Part shown: piece by piece, positions 17,311-25,451 of the stretch | How the letters are laid out: every line of letters starts with the position of its first letter | Numbering within the stretch: the first letter of the stretch is position 1 | Origin: Kineobactrum salinum | Lineage (GTDB): Bacteria; Pseudomonadota; Gammaproteobacteria; Pseudomonadales; Halieaceae | DNA: 64,000 bases | NCBI RefSeq assembly: GCF_010669285.1 | Contig: NZ_CP048711.1 | Coordinates: forward strand, 3,410,001-3,474,000 | Reading direction: 5' to 3' | The notes under the pieces: model-generated | Database searches by the model: none | The model's input: the letters and a program-made list of their open reading frames with translations, nothing else | What the model was told of the DNA's origin: nothing | Translations under genes and position numbers: made by a program

Positions 17311-17489
17311 ATTGCACTCCTTTTGTCGTGGTGCCGGCCCTTCCCATTGGAAAAAGCCCTCAAAGTTCCATAGATCTGTCCACTGGTTGCATCCTCGTCG
17401 CCAAGCGTAATGCCGATGCGGCCGGGTATGGTGGATGACGGGTCTGGCTGCGCTCCACAGATTTTGCTTTGGGTGGCGGACGGCATCAT

Positions 17490-17511
17490 AAGAGGCATAT
17501 AATATACATCT
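17490..17511. promoter_or_regulatory. NsrR-like palindrome
   Basis: aagaggcatataatatacatct resembles the NsrR operator pattern AAGATGyATTT-N-AAATrCATCTT: its arms AGAGGCATAT and ATATACATCT match as inverted repeats at about eight of ten positions. It sits between two divergent genes. The call rests on pattern only. Confidence 0.4.
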
Positions 17512-17618
17512 ATCTCAAGGCGCTTTGAAAGCCTTGTGAAAATTTGGCTCGCGACCTCCGGCAAACAAGAGTACGTTCACGCCAAGCGCTTTCGTTTTCA
17601 TGCGGAGAAAAACTATTC

Positions 17619-18077
17619 ATGGCTTTTCGCCAAGTAAAAGAGTTGCTGCAATGGGTTTGCGATTTCCATGCAAGTCTGGCTGCCAGGTATACGCATTTAG
17701 CCAGCGACCAGGACGACGAGCGTATGAAAATGGCGCTGGATTTTCTGGCCGACCGAGAGCGGCGCATGCGGGAGAACATTGAAAGGTACCTTGAAGATGA
17801 CAAAACCGGAGTACTTGATACCTGGCTGATCGACAGCGCGGATTTTGTGCACCCTCTTGTGCTGGACCGGATTCCACATTGCGTCGATTGTCGCGATGTG
17901 CAAGACATTCTGGCTAACGCCATGGCGGCCAATCAGACGCTTAAGGACATGTACCGTATGCGTGGAGAACTGGCACAGATTCCCAGCGAGACAGAACTGT
18001 TTAACGAACTGGTGAAGAATCAGGACGCCGAGATGCGACTTCAAGTGCGTGATATCGGCCGACTGGAAATGTACTGA
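17619..18077 (+). CDS. Helical (ferritin/hemerythrin-like) protein of unknown function
   Basis: A 152-residue, strongly helical protein with DFHASLAARYTHLASDQDDERM, FLADRERRMRENIERYL and a CVDC motif near residue 90. I cannot see the canonical hemerythrin His/Glu set, so a ferritin-like helical bundle is only suggested. The ATG at 17619 has cggagaaaa upstream; the frame open from 17544 lacks support. The cupin gene follows after 12 bases, indicating an operon. Confidence 0.55.
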   Translation: MAFRQVKELLQWVCDFHASLAARYTHLASDQDDERMKMALDFLADRERRMRENIERYLEDDKTGVLDTWLIDSADFVHPLVLDRIPHCVDCRDVQDILANAMAANQTLKDMYRMRGELAQIPSETELFNELVKNQDAEMRLQVRDIGRLEMY

Positions 18078-18089
18078 TTGGAGTAAACT

Positions 18090-18455
18090 ATGGCTTTGCA
18101 CCACGCGACCCCTGGGGAGATAGTAGACGTTCGCCCTTTGGGAAAAGATCTGTGCGACTCCAAGAATACAACTCTGCTGCGTTCAGAGCACTTGCAAGTG
18201 TTCCGCGTGGTGTTGCTCGAAGGGGAAGAGTTCAGTGATCACGCCGTCGTCGGCGAGATCACGGTACAGTGCCTGGAAGGCCTGGTAGATTTCCGTATCG
18301 GGCAGGACAAGGTCCAGCGGCTGTCTTCGGGCCATCTGCTTTATCTGGATGGGGGGCAACCCCACGCCCTGAAGGCACTGGAAGATGCCTCGGTTCTGGT
18401 CACGATCTATCACCCCAGACACCCTGGTGAACTGATGGATGGTGCCACTCTTTAA
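18090..18455 (+). CDS. Cupin-domain protein
   Basis: A 121-residue single-domain cupin. The beta-barrel is visible as FRVVLLEGEEFSDHAVVGEITVQ and LSSGHLLYLDGGQPHALKALED, with two histidines in the usual places (SDH, QPH). Such proteins bind a metal and may be sensors or enzymes. It directly follows the helical protein at 17619, and ggagtaaact precedes its start. Its place in a nitrogen-oxide cluster suggests stress response, but the substrate is not known. Confidence 0.8.
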   Translation: MALHHATPGEIVDVRPLGKDLCDSKNTTLLRSEHLQVFRVVLLEGEEFSDHAVVGEITVQCLEGLVDFRIGQDKVQRLSSGHLLYLDGGQPHALKALEDASVLVTIYHPRHPGELMDGATL

Positions 18456-18668
18456 GCCCCACTCTCCAAGTGATGCATGTTTTCGACCCGGCTCCAGTTG
18501 CTGCTGGAGCATATGTTGGTGGACGAACAGAGCAGGCTTTCCCCCACCGCTATACTCAGCCTAGCCAGATACGGCAACGGCTTTGAAAGCACCTCGAAGG
18601 GCCCCTCGGTTCACTTGGTCGTTCGCCTACGTTGTCAAATGTAGCGTTATCAGAGAAAGGAATGCGGA
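18456..18668. other. Spacer with a hairpin and a segment shared with 20345-20435
   Basis: CTCCAG/CTGGAG arms at 18491-18508 form a hairpin that may end the cupin transcript. From about 18525 to 18600 the sequence resembles the region upstream of the DUF6448 gene (shared cctagccag-n-cacggcaa-like core). It probably holds the P450 promoter. Confidence 0.4.
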
Positions 18669-19814
18669 ATGAGCGGGGAACGGCCTGATGATTGGAGCCC
18701 GCTGGGTGCATCGATCCTGAAGGACCAACGACGAGCCTACGATGAGATGCGAGAGCGGTGCCCGGTGGCTCACAGCGAGTTCATGGGGTGGTCGCTGTTC
18801 CGCCATGAAGAAATTGCTGCCGTCCTCGCCGATTCGGAGACGTACAGCAATGTATCGCAATTCCTGGCCATCCCGAACGGAATGGATCCGCCGGATCATG
18901 GTCGATACCGGAAAGCACTTGATCCCAACTTCGATCGGGAACAGATGGCGAGGGTTGAGCCGCTTGCCCGCGGAATCGCCGCAGGCTTGCTGGGACCGTT
19001 GCACTCTGGTATCGAGGTAGAGTTCATCAATGCTTTCGCAACCCCTTTTGCTTTGAAGACGCTGTGCGCCATTCTCGGTTGGTCCGAGCGGCAGTGGGAC
19101 TGTCTTGGCGGCTGGGTACATGGTAGCCAACAGGCCGCCTTCAACAAAGACCCTGTTGCTGGCAAGCATCTCGCGAGTCTCTTCTCCGAGCACGTCAAAG
19201 CCAACCTGGATGCACGACTTGATTTCCCCAACGATGTAGCCGATACAACCGATGCGCTGATGAGAACCGAAGTCGACGGCGTACCGCTCGATGACGATCA
19301 GATCGTGAGCATCCTGCGCAACTGGACGGCCGGACAGGGCACCGTCGCTGCTAGTTTGGGCATCCTGGTCCTGCACTTGGCTCAGGAGACCGACCTTCAG
19401 GAACGTTTGCGGAAGGATCCATCGCTCGTTCCCGCAGCCATTGAGGAAATTCTGCGAACGGACGGTCCGCTCGTCGCCAACCCAAGGATCACGACGCGGG
19501 CGGTCAAGATTAACGGTCGATCAATCCCAAAAGGTGCACATCTCACACTGATGTGGATCGCCGCCAATCGCGATCCACGCGCATTTGAAGAGCCCGGTGC
19601 AGTCAAGATCGAGAGAGACACGGCCGATGGCCTGGTTTGGGGCCAAGGCATTCACTTTTGCCAGGGAGCCCCTCTCGCCAGGCTCGAACTGCGGGTGGCA
19701 ATCGAGGAATTACTTGCCAAAACGAAGGGCTTTGAGTTGGTCGGTGACAACGATCCAGACCGCGATGTCTTTCCCGGTAACGGGTTTGCCAATCTTCCTC
19801 TGCGGTTCAGTTAA
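18669..19814 (+). CDS. Cytochrome P450
   Basis: A 381-residue soluble bacterial P450. The I-helix has WTAGQGTVAAS with the conserved A-G-x-x-T, the K-helix has EEILR, and the haem loop is GQGIHFCQGAPLARLE with the cysteine ligand. Length is slightly short of the usual 400. Substrate unknown. I see no ferredoxin or ferredoxin reductase near it, so electrons must come from elsewhere. aaaggaatgcgga precedes the ATG. Within this island it stands apart functionally from the nitrogen-oxide genes. Confidence 0.92.
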   Translation: MSGERPDDWSPLGASILKDQRRAYDEMRERCPVAHSEFMGWSLFRHEEIAAVLADSETYSNVSQFLAIPNGMDPPDHGRYRKALDPNFDREQMARVEPLARGIAAGLLGPLHSGIEVEFINAFATPFALKTLCAILGWSERQWDCLGGWVHGSQQAAFNKDPVAGKHLASLFSEHVKANLDARLDFPNDVADTTDALMRTEVDGVPLDDDQIVSILRNWTAGQGTVAASLGILVLHLAQETDLQERLRKDPSLVPAAIEEILRTDGPLVANPRITTRAVKINGRSIPKGAHLTLMWIAANRDPRAFEEPGAVKIERDTADGLVWGQGIHFCQGAPLARLELRVAIEELLAKTKGFELVGDNDPDRDVFPGNGFANLPLRFS

Positions 19815-19911
19815 AAGCCCAATCTGCGTGTTTAGAAGAGTGAACGACTCGATGGAATGCGACCGTTCACGGTGCGCTGCCCCCGCGACAATGAATAAGG
19901 AGACGCCGCGC

Positions 19912-20265
19912 TCACGATGACTGCACTGTCCGGAAATGCTGAGCGCGTTTGACCATGTCGGTCATTTGATCTGCGGCCCTTTGGGTGAGAGGGTGCTGGA
20001 TGAAGCCTACTCTGGGTGCGATAGCGCTCGCCATTTCCCGGACTACCTGATGCTGTCGATCTGACCCTTCGACGAGCAGCGCTATGACCAGGTTCTCCAG
20101 CGCAATCACGCGAATCCGGAGATGCACCAATTCGGCGTTCGTCATTTCAGGCATGTCAGCTTGGGTTTCGTGTTGATACGATCCGCCCTCGTTATCCCAC
20201 CTCGACAGTGCCATCTGGGATTGGAGGCGGTCCCTTTCCATCGTGCTCGAGCTTGGATTAGCCAT
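19912..20265 (-). CDS. Hypothetical protein with a helical core
   Basis: A 117-residue protein I do not recognise. Its centre is a helix with heptad-like leucines (AELVHLRIRVIALENLVIALL), suggestive of a coiled coil, flanked by polar segments. No signal peptide or membrane span. It is encoded opposite to its neighbours and its start faces the DUF6448 promoter region. Amino-acid composition is protein-like rather than that of a shadow frame. Confidence 0.55.
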   Translation of the reverse strand: MANPSSSTMERDRLQSQMALSRWDNEGGSYQHETQADMPEMTNAELVHLRIRVIALENLVIALLVEGSDRQHQVVREMASAIAPRVGFIQHPLTQRAADQMTDMVKRAQHFRTVQSS

Positions 20266-20435
20266 TTGCGCAACAACTCTGCCAGTATGTGTGTTTGAGG
20301 ACTACACAGCTTATCCTTAAGGCTGAAAAGGGTCTGTTGGACAGCGAACAGTCCGAAATCTCCGCCCACTGTATTCTGGACCTAGCCAGGCACGGCAAAC
20401 GTTTTGAGGGCCTCAGTACCTTCGAGGAGATTTAT

Positions 20436-21050
20436 ATGACTGCCTATCGGATTCTCGGTCGCACAACTGCGATATCTGCTTCACTAATGCTGGCGGTATT
20501 GGTGTCCACCCCAAGCGCAGCGCATTGCGACAGCATGAGCGGCCCTGTAGTCAAAGATGCTCAAACAGCCCTCGCCGGCGAGAAGATTGACTCCGTACTA
20601 AAGTGGGTTGGCGAGGACGATGAAATCGCAATCCGCGAAGCGTTTGAGATGGCGCTGGCGGTTCGCGGCGAAAGTGACGTCGCCATGAAGGTTGCCGATA
20701 ATTACTTTTTTGAGACCCTGGTCAGGATTCACCGCGCCACCGAGGGTGAGGGATTTACCGGACTGAAACCGGCTGATAGCGTTGATCCGGTGATTACTGC
20801 TGCTGACCGTGCGCTAAAAAGCGGCCAAGGTGGGAAGCTCGCCGACGCCACCGCAGCTGCGGTACGCGAAGGTATTTATGAACGCTTCGCGGACGCCTAC
20901 AGCAAGCGCCAGGTGGCCGAACAGTCGGTGGAACAGGGTAGGGAATATGTTAAAGCGTATGTCGAGTCCACACATTTTGTCTTGGGTGTGAACCACCTCG
21001 TAACATCAGGGCCCAGTCATAAGCATGTGGAGATGGGAGCGAGTCTATGA
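20436..21050 (+). CDS. DUF6448 family exported protein
   Basis: A 204-residue protein with a signal peptide (ATSASL-like hydrophobic run ISASLMLAVLVSTPSAAHC). The mature part shows CDSMSGPVVKDAQTALAG, VLKWVGEDDEIAIREAF and YVESTHFVLGVNHLVTSG, typical of DUF6448 as I know it. Function unknown. The ATG at 20436 has gaggaga upstream. Its stop overlaps the start of the next gene, an sdhB homologue (ATGA), so the two are translationally coupled, a pairing I do not know from the literature. Confidence 0.75.
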   Translation: MTAYRILGRTTAISASLMLAVLVSTPSAAHCDSMSGPVVKDAQTALAGEKIDSVLKWVGEDDEIAIREAFEMALAVRGESDVAMKVADNYFFETLVRIHRATEGEGFTGLKPADSVDPVITAADRALKSGQGGKLADATAAAVREGIYERFADAYSKRQVAEQSVEQGREYVKAYVESTHFVLGVNHLVTSGPSHKHVEMGASL

Positions 21051-21814
21051 TTGAGGTCCAGGTCTACCGCTACAATCCTGATTTGGATAACGAGCCTCGG
21101 ATGGAAAACTACCAGGTAGACGACCGTTTCCGCCAGCGCATGGTGCTGGATGTGCTGGAGCACCTGAAAGAACGCGATCCCAGCCTGACCTACCGCCGCT
21201 CCTGTCGCGAAGGTGTTTGCGGCTCCGATGGTATGAACATCAATGGCCAGAATGCCTTGGCCTGTGTATCTCTGGTGTCGGATATACTGGCGGGCACCTG
21301 GGTCGCGCAGAAAAGTAATTACGGCAGTGGGGTGGCCTCGGTAAGGAAGGCACCGGATGCATCGCTGGTGATTCGACCCCTGACCGGTATGCCGGTAATA
21401 CGGGATCTTGTGGTGGATCAAACGCACTTCTTCGAGCAGTATCGTCAGATCAAACCCTGGCTTATCAATGATGAGCCTCTACCGGCGACAGAGCGGCTTC
21501 AATCTCCCGAGGAGCGCGCCCGCCTCGACGGGCTCTACGAATGCATCCTCTGTGGTTGCTGCACCTCCGGCTGTCCGTCCTGGTGGTGGAATCCAGACAA
21601 GTACCTCGGCCCGGCGGTCTTGTTGCAAGCACAGCGTTTTCTGGAGGACAGCCGGGATACCGCTGGAACCGAGCGGCTGATGGCCCTGGATGATCACTAT
21701 AGTGTCTTTCGGTGCCGTGATATCGAGAACTGTGCCCAGGTCTGCCCCAAGGGGCTCAACCCGATGCAGGCGATCAGCGGTATTCGCCGTCGCCTCCTTA
21801 GAGAAGGCACCTGA
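21047..21814 (+). CDS. sdhB: Orphan SdhB-type iron-sulfur subunit
   Basis: A 255-residue homologue of the succinate dehydrogenase/fumarate reductase iron-sulfur subunit. All cluster motifs are present: SCREGVCGSDGMNINGQNA with a following AC for [2Fe-2S], and CILCGCCTSGCPSWWW plus CRDIENCAQVCPKGLNP for the [4Fe-4S] and [3Fe-4S] clusters. The quinone-site-like tryptophan region WWWNPDK is kept. No sdhA, sdhC or sdhD lies nearby. It may replace or exchange with the housekeeping subunit, perhaps when NO damages clusters; that is hypothesis. Confidence 0.9.
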   Translation: MIEVQVYRYNPDLDNEPRMENYQVDDRFRQRMVLDVLEHLKERDPSLTYRRSCREGVCGSDGMNINGQNALACVSLVSDILAGTWVAQKSNYGSGVASVRKAPDASLVIRPLTGMPVIRDLVVDQTHFFEQYRQIKPWLINDEPLPATERLQSPEERARLDGLYECILCGCCTSGCPSWWWNPDKYLGPAVLLQAQRFLEDSRDTAGTERLMALDDHYSVFRCRDIENCAQVCPKGLNPMQAISGIRRRLLREGT

Positions 21815-21875
21815 CTCCCAACTTCATCATGAATGCAGGAGGGATTGCGGATCTAGCTGTTCAGAGCCATACGAA

Positions 21876-22415
21876 TTACATTCTCCTCCTCAGCTCAACA
21901 AACGCATCATCGGGACTTTCGGCGAACAATGGATCCAGGCGTTCGGGTAGGCGCGAAGCCACCACCTGCCATTCGGCATCGCCGAGTACTTTCTCCATTA
22001 CGGGAAACAGCCTTTCCTCCTCCGTCTGCAAGTGCTTGCGCGACATTGCGAGGTAGCTGTCCAGAGCTTCCTGCGTCTGTTCTATGGGGACAGGCTGATC
22101 ATTGACAATCATGTTGAATAGAGTCGAAAGACGTTCGGTGGCCTGCTCCAGAGTCTGATGCTGATCGTGGATGAAATCGTTGACCGATTTGTCGCCCAGA
22201 TCCCGCTCAACCATCAATGCGATTGCCTCTTCCTCCAGCGGGTGATGATAGATTCTTGGATAGTCGTTCAGATAGGCAATGATATCCAGGATCAGCAGGA
22301 GGTCAGGTTCGATCGTCGAATCCATGTCGTAGCGTGCCACCTGCTCTTCAAGCATATCAAAGAGCCTGTTCAGGTTCCGGTGGTCACGGCGCAATCGCTT
22401 CATAGGTGCGTACAT
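21876..22415 (-). CDS. Hemerythrin-domain protein
   Basis: A 179-residue four-helix hemerythrin-like protein. Likely di-iron ligands sit in LRRDHRNL, YHHPLEEEAI, FIHDQHQTLEQAT and MSRKHLQTEEERLFP. Domain order and length fit cytoplasmic hemerythrins of the HHE group, some of which bind NO or O2 or repair iron centres. It is a single minus-strand gene between sdhB and nnrS. A role in NO defence fits the neighbourhood. Confidence 0.87.
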   Translation of the reverse strand: MYAPMKRLRRDHRNLNRLFDMLEEQVARYDMDSTIEPDLLLILDIIAYLNDYPRIYHHPLEEEAIALMVERDLGDKSVNDFIHDQHQTLEQATERLSTLFNMIVNDQPVPIEQTQEALDSYLAMSRKHLQTEEERLFPVMEKVLGDAEWQVVASRLPERLDPLFAESPDDAFVELRRRM

Positions 22416-22695
22416 GAGAAGTGCCCTTGACAGTGTCGTAGGTGACGCACAGCTCCATTACAAAGCTGATGGTGGCTGCTCACAATGACTGGAATCATGG
22501 CTTGTACTCGACTAAGAGCCATTCTCCAGAAAAGCGTTTGGCGGTGTCGATACTAACAAACTGGTGGGCATCGCACACACCGCAGGAATGAGAGTGCTGG
22601 AATGAGAGTAGCCTATCGGGTGCGTCGTTTGCATTGTCGATGGCAGGACTTCTGGTTCTGTGGTCGATAGCGGGAGCGAGCCAACGATTCAGGAT
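22416..22695. other. Intergenic region between hemerythrin and nnrS genes
   Basis: About 280 bases with no gene. It holds the promoter for the hemerythrin gene (minus strand) and the end of the nirK operon. I found no sigma-54, FNR or NsrR-like motif and no clear hairpin terminator. Confidence 0.4.
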
Positions 22696-23847
22696 TTAGC
22701 CTGCCTTGCCGTCGGCTCGGGGACTCCATAGCACTGGCAGGTAGCGCCAGAGAAAGAGAATGAAGGCGGCGACCCAGGCGAAGCTGGATAGAGTAATCCC
22801 CCACTGCCAGGGGATTACTGCAAAGACGGTCAGCAGTCGCGCCGCTACGGCTACTTGTATCAGACCGTAGGCCGTCACCATTCCGGGCAATAGTCGCAGT
22901 GGTCGCCCCGTATGCCCCAGGGCGACTCGGGTCATGACACCGAGAATCAACCCGCCCATGGCCCCGATGCCGAGAGCATGCTGCCAGCCAGTCGCGGGCC
23001 ATCCCAGGCCATGATGGCCCGCCAGTAACAGCAAGGCTATGGGAATCCACAGCAGCGATAGGTGTAGTATCCACAATAGCGGCTCCTCACGGACAAGCCA
23101 GCCCCGCCACAGACTGAGCCGGATCAGTGTCAGTCCGGACGTAACAACGGCAAATAATGACACCATAAGGTAATGCTCGAACAGAGTGGAGACGAGAAGA
23201 AAAAACAGGCTGACCAACAAGGCCCCCTCGAGAATAGGCAGGGAGCGTACCTTCTCCGCATTACCCCCATGAGTGCGCAGCCAGGAGGCCGAAAAGGTGG
23301 GTGTGATACGTCCTCCAACGACAAGCATCAAGGCGCCGGCAAGAACCAAACCTCCATTGGTAAAGACGACCGATTGCCCGACCAGGCTCCCCATCTCCAT
23401 CAGCCAGAGAAGAAAGAGAATAAGCAGCAACACCAGTTGTCGCCACTGGCGGGCACCGATTATGCGGCGAGCGGCGTCGAAAGCAACAAGTGGTAGAAAC
23501 GCAAGATCGAACGCGATACTCCAGCCCGCGAGTCCCTCTCCTCCAAAGGTGGCGGTGACGCGGCCGCCCAGCCAAATCAGCCACAACAGCGCCAGCGGTG
23601 CGCCGTGAAGTCGTTCTGTACTTGTCCATACACAGACCGCAGTCAGCAGGAGGCCGGCAATGGCAGGGTTGAGAAACCCGAAAAGCATTTCATGACGGTG
23701 CCAGGTCAGCGAGGCATGGGCGAAAGGCAGAGACACCACGCCATTCATGTGTAGTGCCCACAGCGATACTGAGAGCACTGCCCACGCGGCTGCCGAAGCA
23801 AAAAATATGCGGAATGGATAAGCGAATAATTGTGCTAATGGGCGCAT
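22696..23847 (-). CDS. nnrS: NnrS-family membrane protein (second copy, end of nirK operon)
   Basis: A 383-residue polytopic membrane protein with twelve hydrophobic segments. NnrS signatures are LTWHRHEMLFGFLNPAIAGLL, VVGGRITPTFSASWLR and LGIGAMGGLILGVMTRVALGH. The ATG at 23847 begins MRPLAQLFAYPFRIFFA, the usual family start; the longer frame overlaps the PepSY gene. It is the last gene of the minus-strand nirK series. NnrS often co-occurs with nitrite reduction genes and protects against NO. Confidence 0.92.
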   Translation of the reverse strand: MRPLAQLFAYPFRIFFASAAAWAVLSVSLWALHMNGVVSLPFAHASLTWHRHEMLFGFLNPAIAGLLLTAVCVWTSTERLHGAPLALLWLIWLGGRVTATFGGEGLAGWSIAFDLAFLPLVAFDAARRIIGARQWRQLVLLLILFLLWLMEMGSLVGQSVVFTNGGLVLAGALMLVVGGRITPTFSASWLRTHGGNAEKVRSLPILEGALLVSLFFLLVSTLFEHYLMVSLFAVVTSGLTLIRLSLWRGWLVREEPLLWILHLSLLWIPIALLLLAGHHGLGWPATGWQHALGIGAMGGLILGVMTRVALGHTGRPLRLLPGMVTAYGLIQVAVAARLLTVFAVIPWQWGITLSSFAWVAAFILFLWRYLPVLWSPRADGKAG

Positions 23848-23890
23848 GTGTTTGCTACAGCCTTGTGATGGTGGTGTCTCATCGAGATCG

Positions 23891-25450
23891 TCAGTGAATA
23901 CAGGATCTCGAGGTTTCGCAGACGATTGGCGTCGTTTGTTTGGCAGGAGGATTCCAGGTGCCACTACCAATCCGTTTCTTGCGCTTCAGCATGGCCACTC
24001 CCAGCCCCCCAAAGGAGAGCAGGCACAGCACCACCAGTACCATCAACAGGTCTCTCGCCTGGCGGCCGACCAGCGGGGTGAGGAAGTTCCACTTGTGCAA
24101 TTGGCTGAAGCTGTAGCCCTCCCAGCGATCGGTCGGTACTGCCCGATCCACCAGGGCGCCGTTGGCGGGGTCGATGAACGCCGTACCGGCCTGGTCTGCC
24201 TGATACGCTACCCGCCAGACCGGCAGACGTTTGTTGCGAAAGTCGTAATCGGGGCCGAAGGCGGTTACCAGCTGGGTGGCCTTGATTGCCGCAGCGTCCA
24301 GGTTGAGGTGAGCGGCGGCGTAATGCCGAGCCAGCTCCTCATCGGTCAGTTTAGAGGGCGCTATCGAACCCACCGCTATCAGCCGACCCGGTTGCTCGGT
24401 GGGTGTGCCGTCGAAGCGTCCGTGGTGACCGACGTGTTGTCCCGGATTTCCGCTGGGCTGACCGAGTCGCCAGTACAGCTGGTGCCCGGGACCCTGCAAC
24501 AGGGTGACACTGTTCAGGGGCTTATCGCCCAGGTCGGCAAATATTCCCGAAAGCATTTGGGTGCCCTGGTCAAAGGGCCAGTCACGCAGATCAATGGCCG
24601 TTGGGTAAGCCGCGGTTGTATCCTGGGCCTCTCCGGCGTGGTGCAGCAGGTGATAGAGACCGCTGCTGGAAAATGCCAGCAACGGCAGCCATAGCCCCAG
24701 CGCCAGACGGCGGTGCCAGCGGCGGGGCGTTTGGGGGATGGCGCGGGAGGGCAGAGCCAGGACCAGTATCACGCCCGCCAGGCTCATCAGGATCAGGGCT
24801 AGGCACAAACCCAGCAGCAGGGCTACTCGAACGGGTTCCACGCCATCCAGCCAGCTAAAGCTGTGCAAATTGCGAAAGAGCGCTTGCTGGGTAGTGCGGA
24901 AATTGTTGCTCAGGCTGGCCAGGGCGTTGAGTTCGGTGTGTACGTAGGCTGTCAGGCGGTCGGGTGTGTCAAAGGTTACGCGCCACACTGGCAGCAACCG
25001 ATTGACGTCTGGGTAGCCGTTGTCGAAATTCGTCTGTAGGCTAATCTCGCTGATCGCCGTTGCCTCAAGACCCGTGTAGTGGCGGGCCAGCCACTCGGCC
25101 TGCCGGCGATCAAAGCCCGCCCGTTCGACACCGGATTCCAGATCGAAATAGCGTCGCTCGGGGTTGCCGGCTTCGGTGACCTGCAGCTGGTTGCCCGCGG
25201 CAGTCGGTAGCAGCTTTACGAGTGTTGCCTCGGCGATATCCTGGCGTGCCAGGACGCGGGACATTGCCTCTAGGTCGCCGGTCTGGAAGTGGCCCTGGGG
25301 CGGGAAGAAGACTGCCTGCTGCGGGCCGAACCAGGTCATCAATGGATGAGTGAGGCCGGACAGACCGAGAACCAGCAGGGCCAGGGCTCCGAACCAGCCC
25401 AGTCGGCGGTGCCAGCTTCGGCCGGCGTGAATCAGGTTTGTGCGATTCAT
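23891..25450 (-). CDS. PepSY-associated transmembrane protein
   Basis: A 519-residue inner-membrane protein with PepSY domains and about four membrane spans: one near residue 20 (LGWFGALALLVLGLSGLTH), one near 220, one near 265 (LALGLWLPLLAFSSSGLYHL) and one near the C-terminus. Conserved histidines (SWHRRLGW, LHSFSW, RWHRRLALG, LYHLLHHAGE, LHKWNF) could bind haem. Such proteins often accompany TonB receptors and are thought to reduce imported metal complexes. It starts one base after the TonB-receptor stop and belongs to that operon. Confidence 0.85.
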   Translation of the reverse strand: MNRTNLIHAGRSWHRRLGWFGALALLVLGLSGLTHPLMTWFGPQQAVFFPPQGHFQTGDLEAMSRVLARQDIAEATLVKLLPTAAGNQLQVTEAGNPERRYFDLESGVERAGFDRRQAEWLARHYTGLEATAISEISLQTNFDNGYPDVNRLLPVWRVTFDTPDRLTAYVHTELNALASLSNNFRTTQQALFRNLHSFSWLDGVEPVRVALLLGLCLALILMSLAGVILVLALPSRAIPQTPRRWHRRLALGLWLPLLAFSSSGLYHLLHHAGEAQDTTAAYPTAIDLRDWPFDQGTQMLSGIFADLGDKPLNSVTLLQGPGHQLYWRLGQPSGNPGQHVGHHGRFDGTPTEQPGRLIAVGSIAPSKLTDEELARHYAAAHLNLDAAAIKATQLVTAFGPDYDFRNKRLPVWRVAYQADQAGTAFIDPANGALVDRAVPTDRWEGYSFSQLHKWNFLTPLVGRQARDLLMVLVVLCLLSFGGLGVAMLKRKKRIGSGTWNPPAKQTTPIVCETSRSCIH

Positions 25451-25451
25451 G

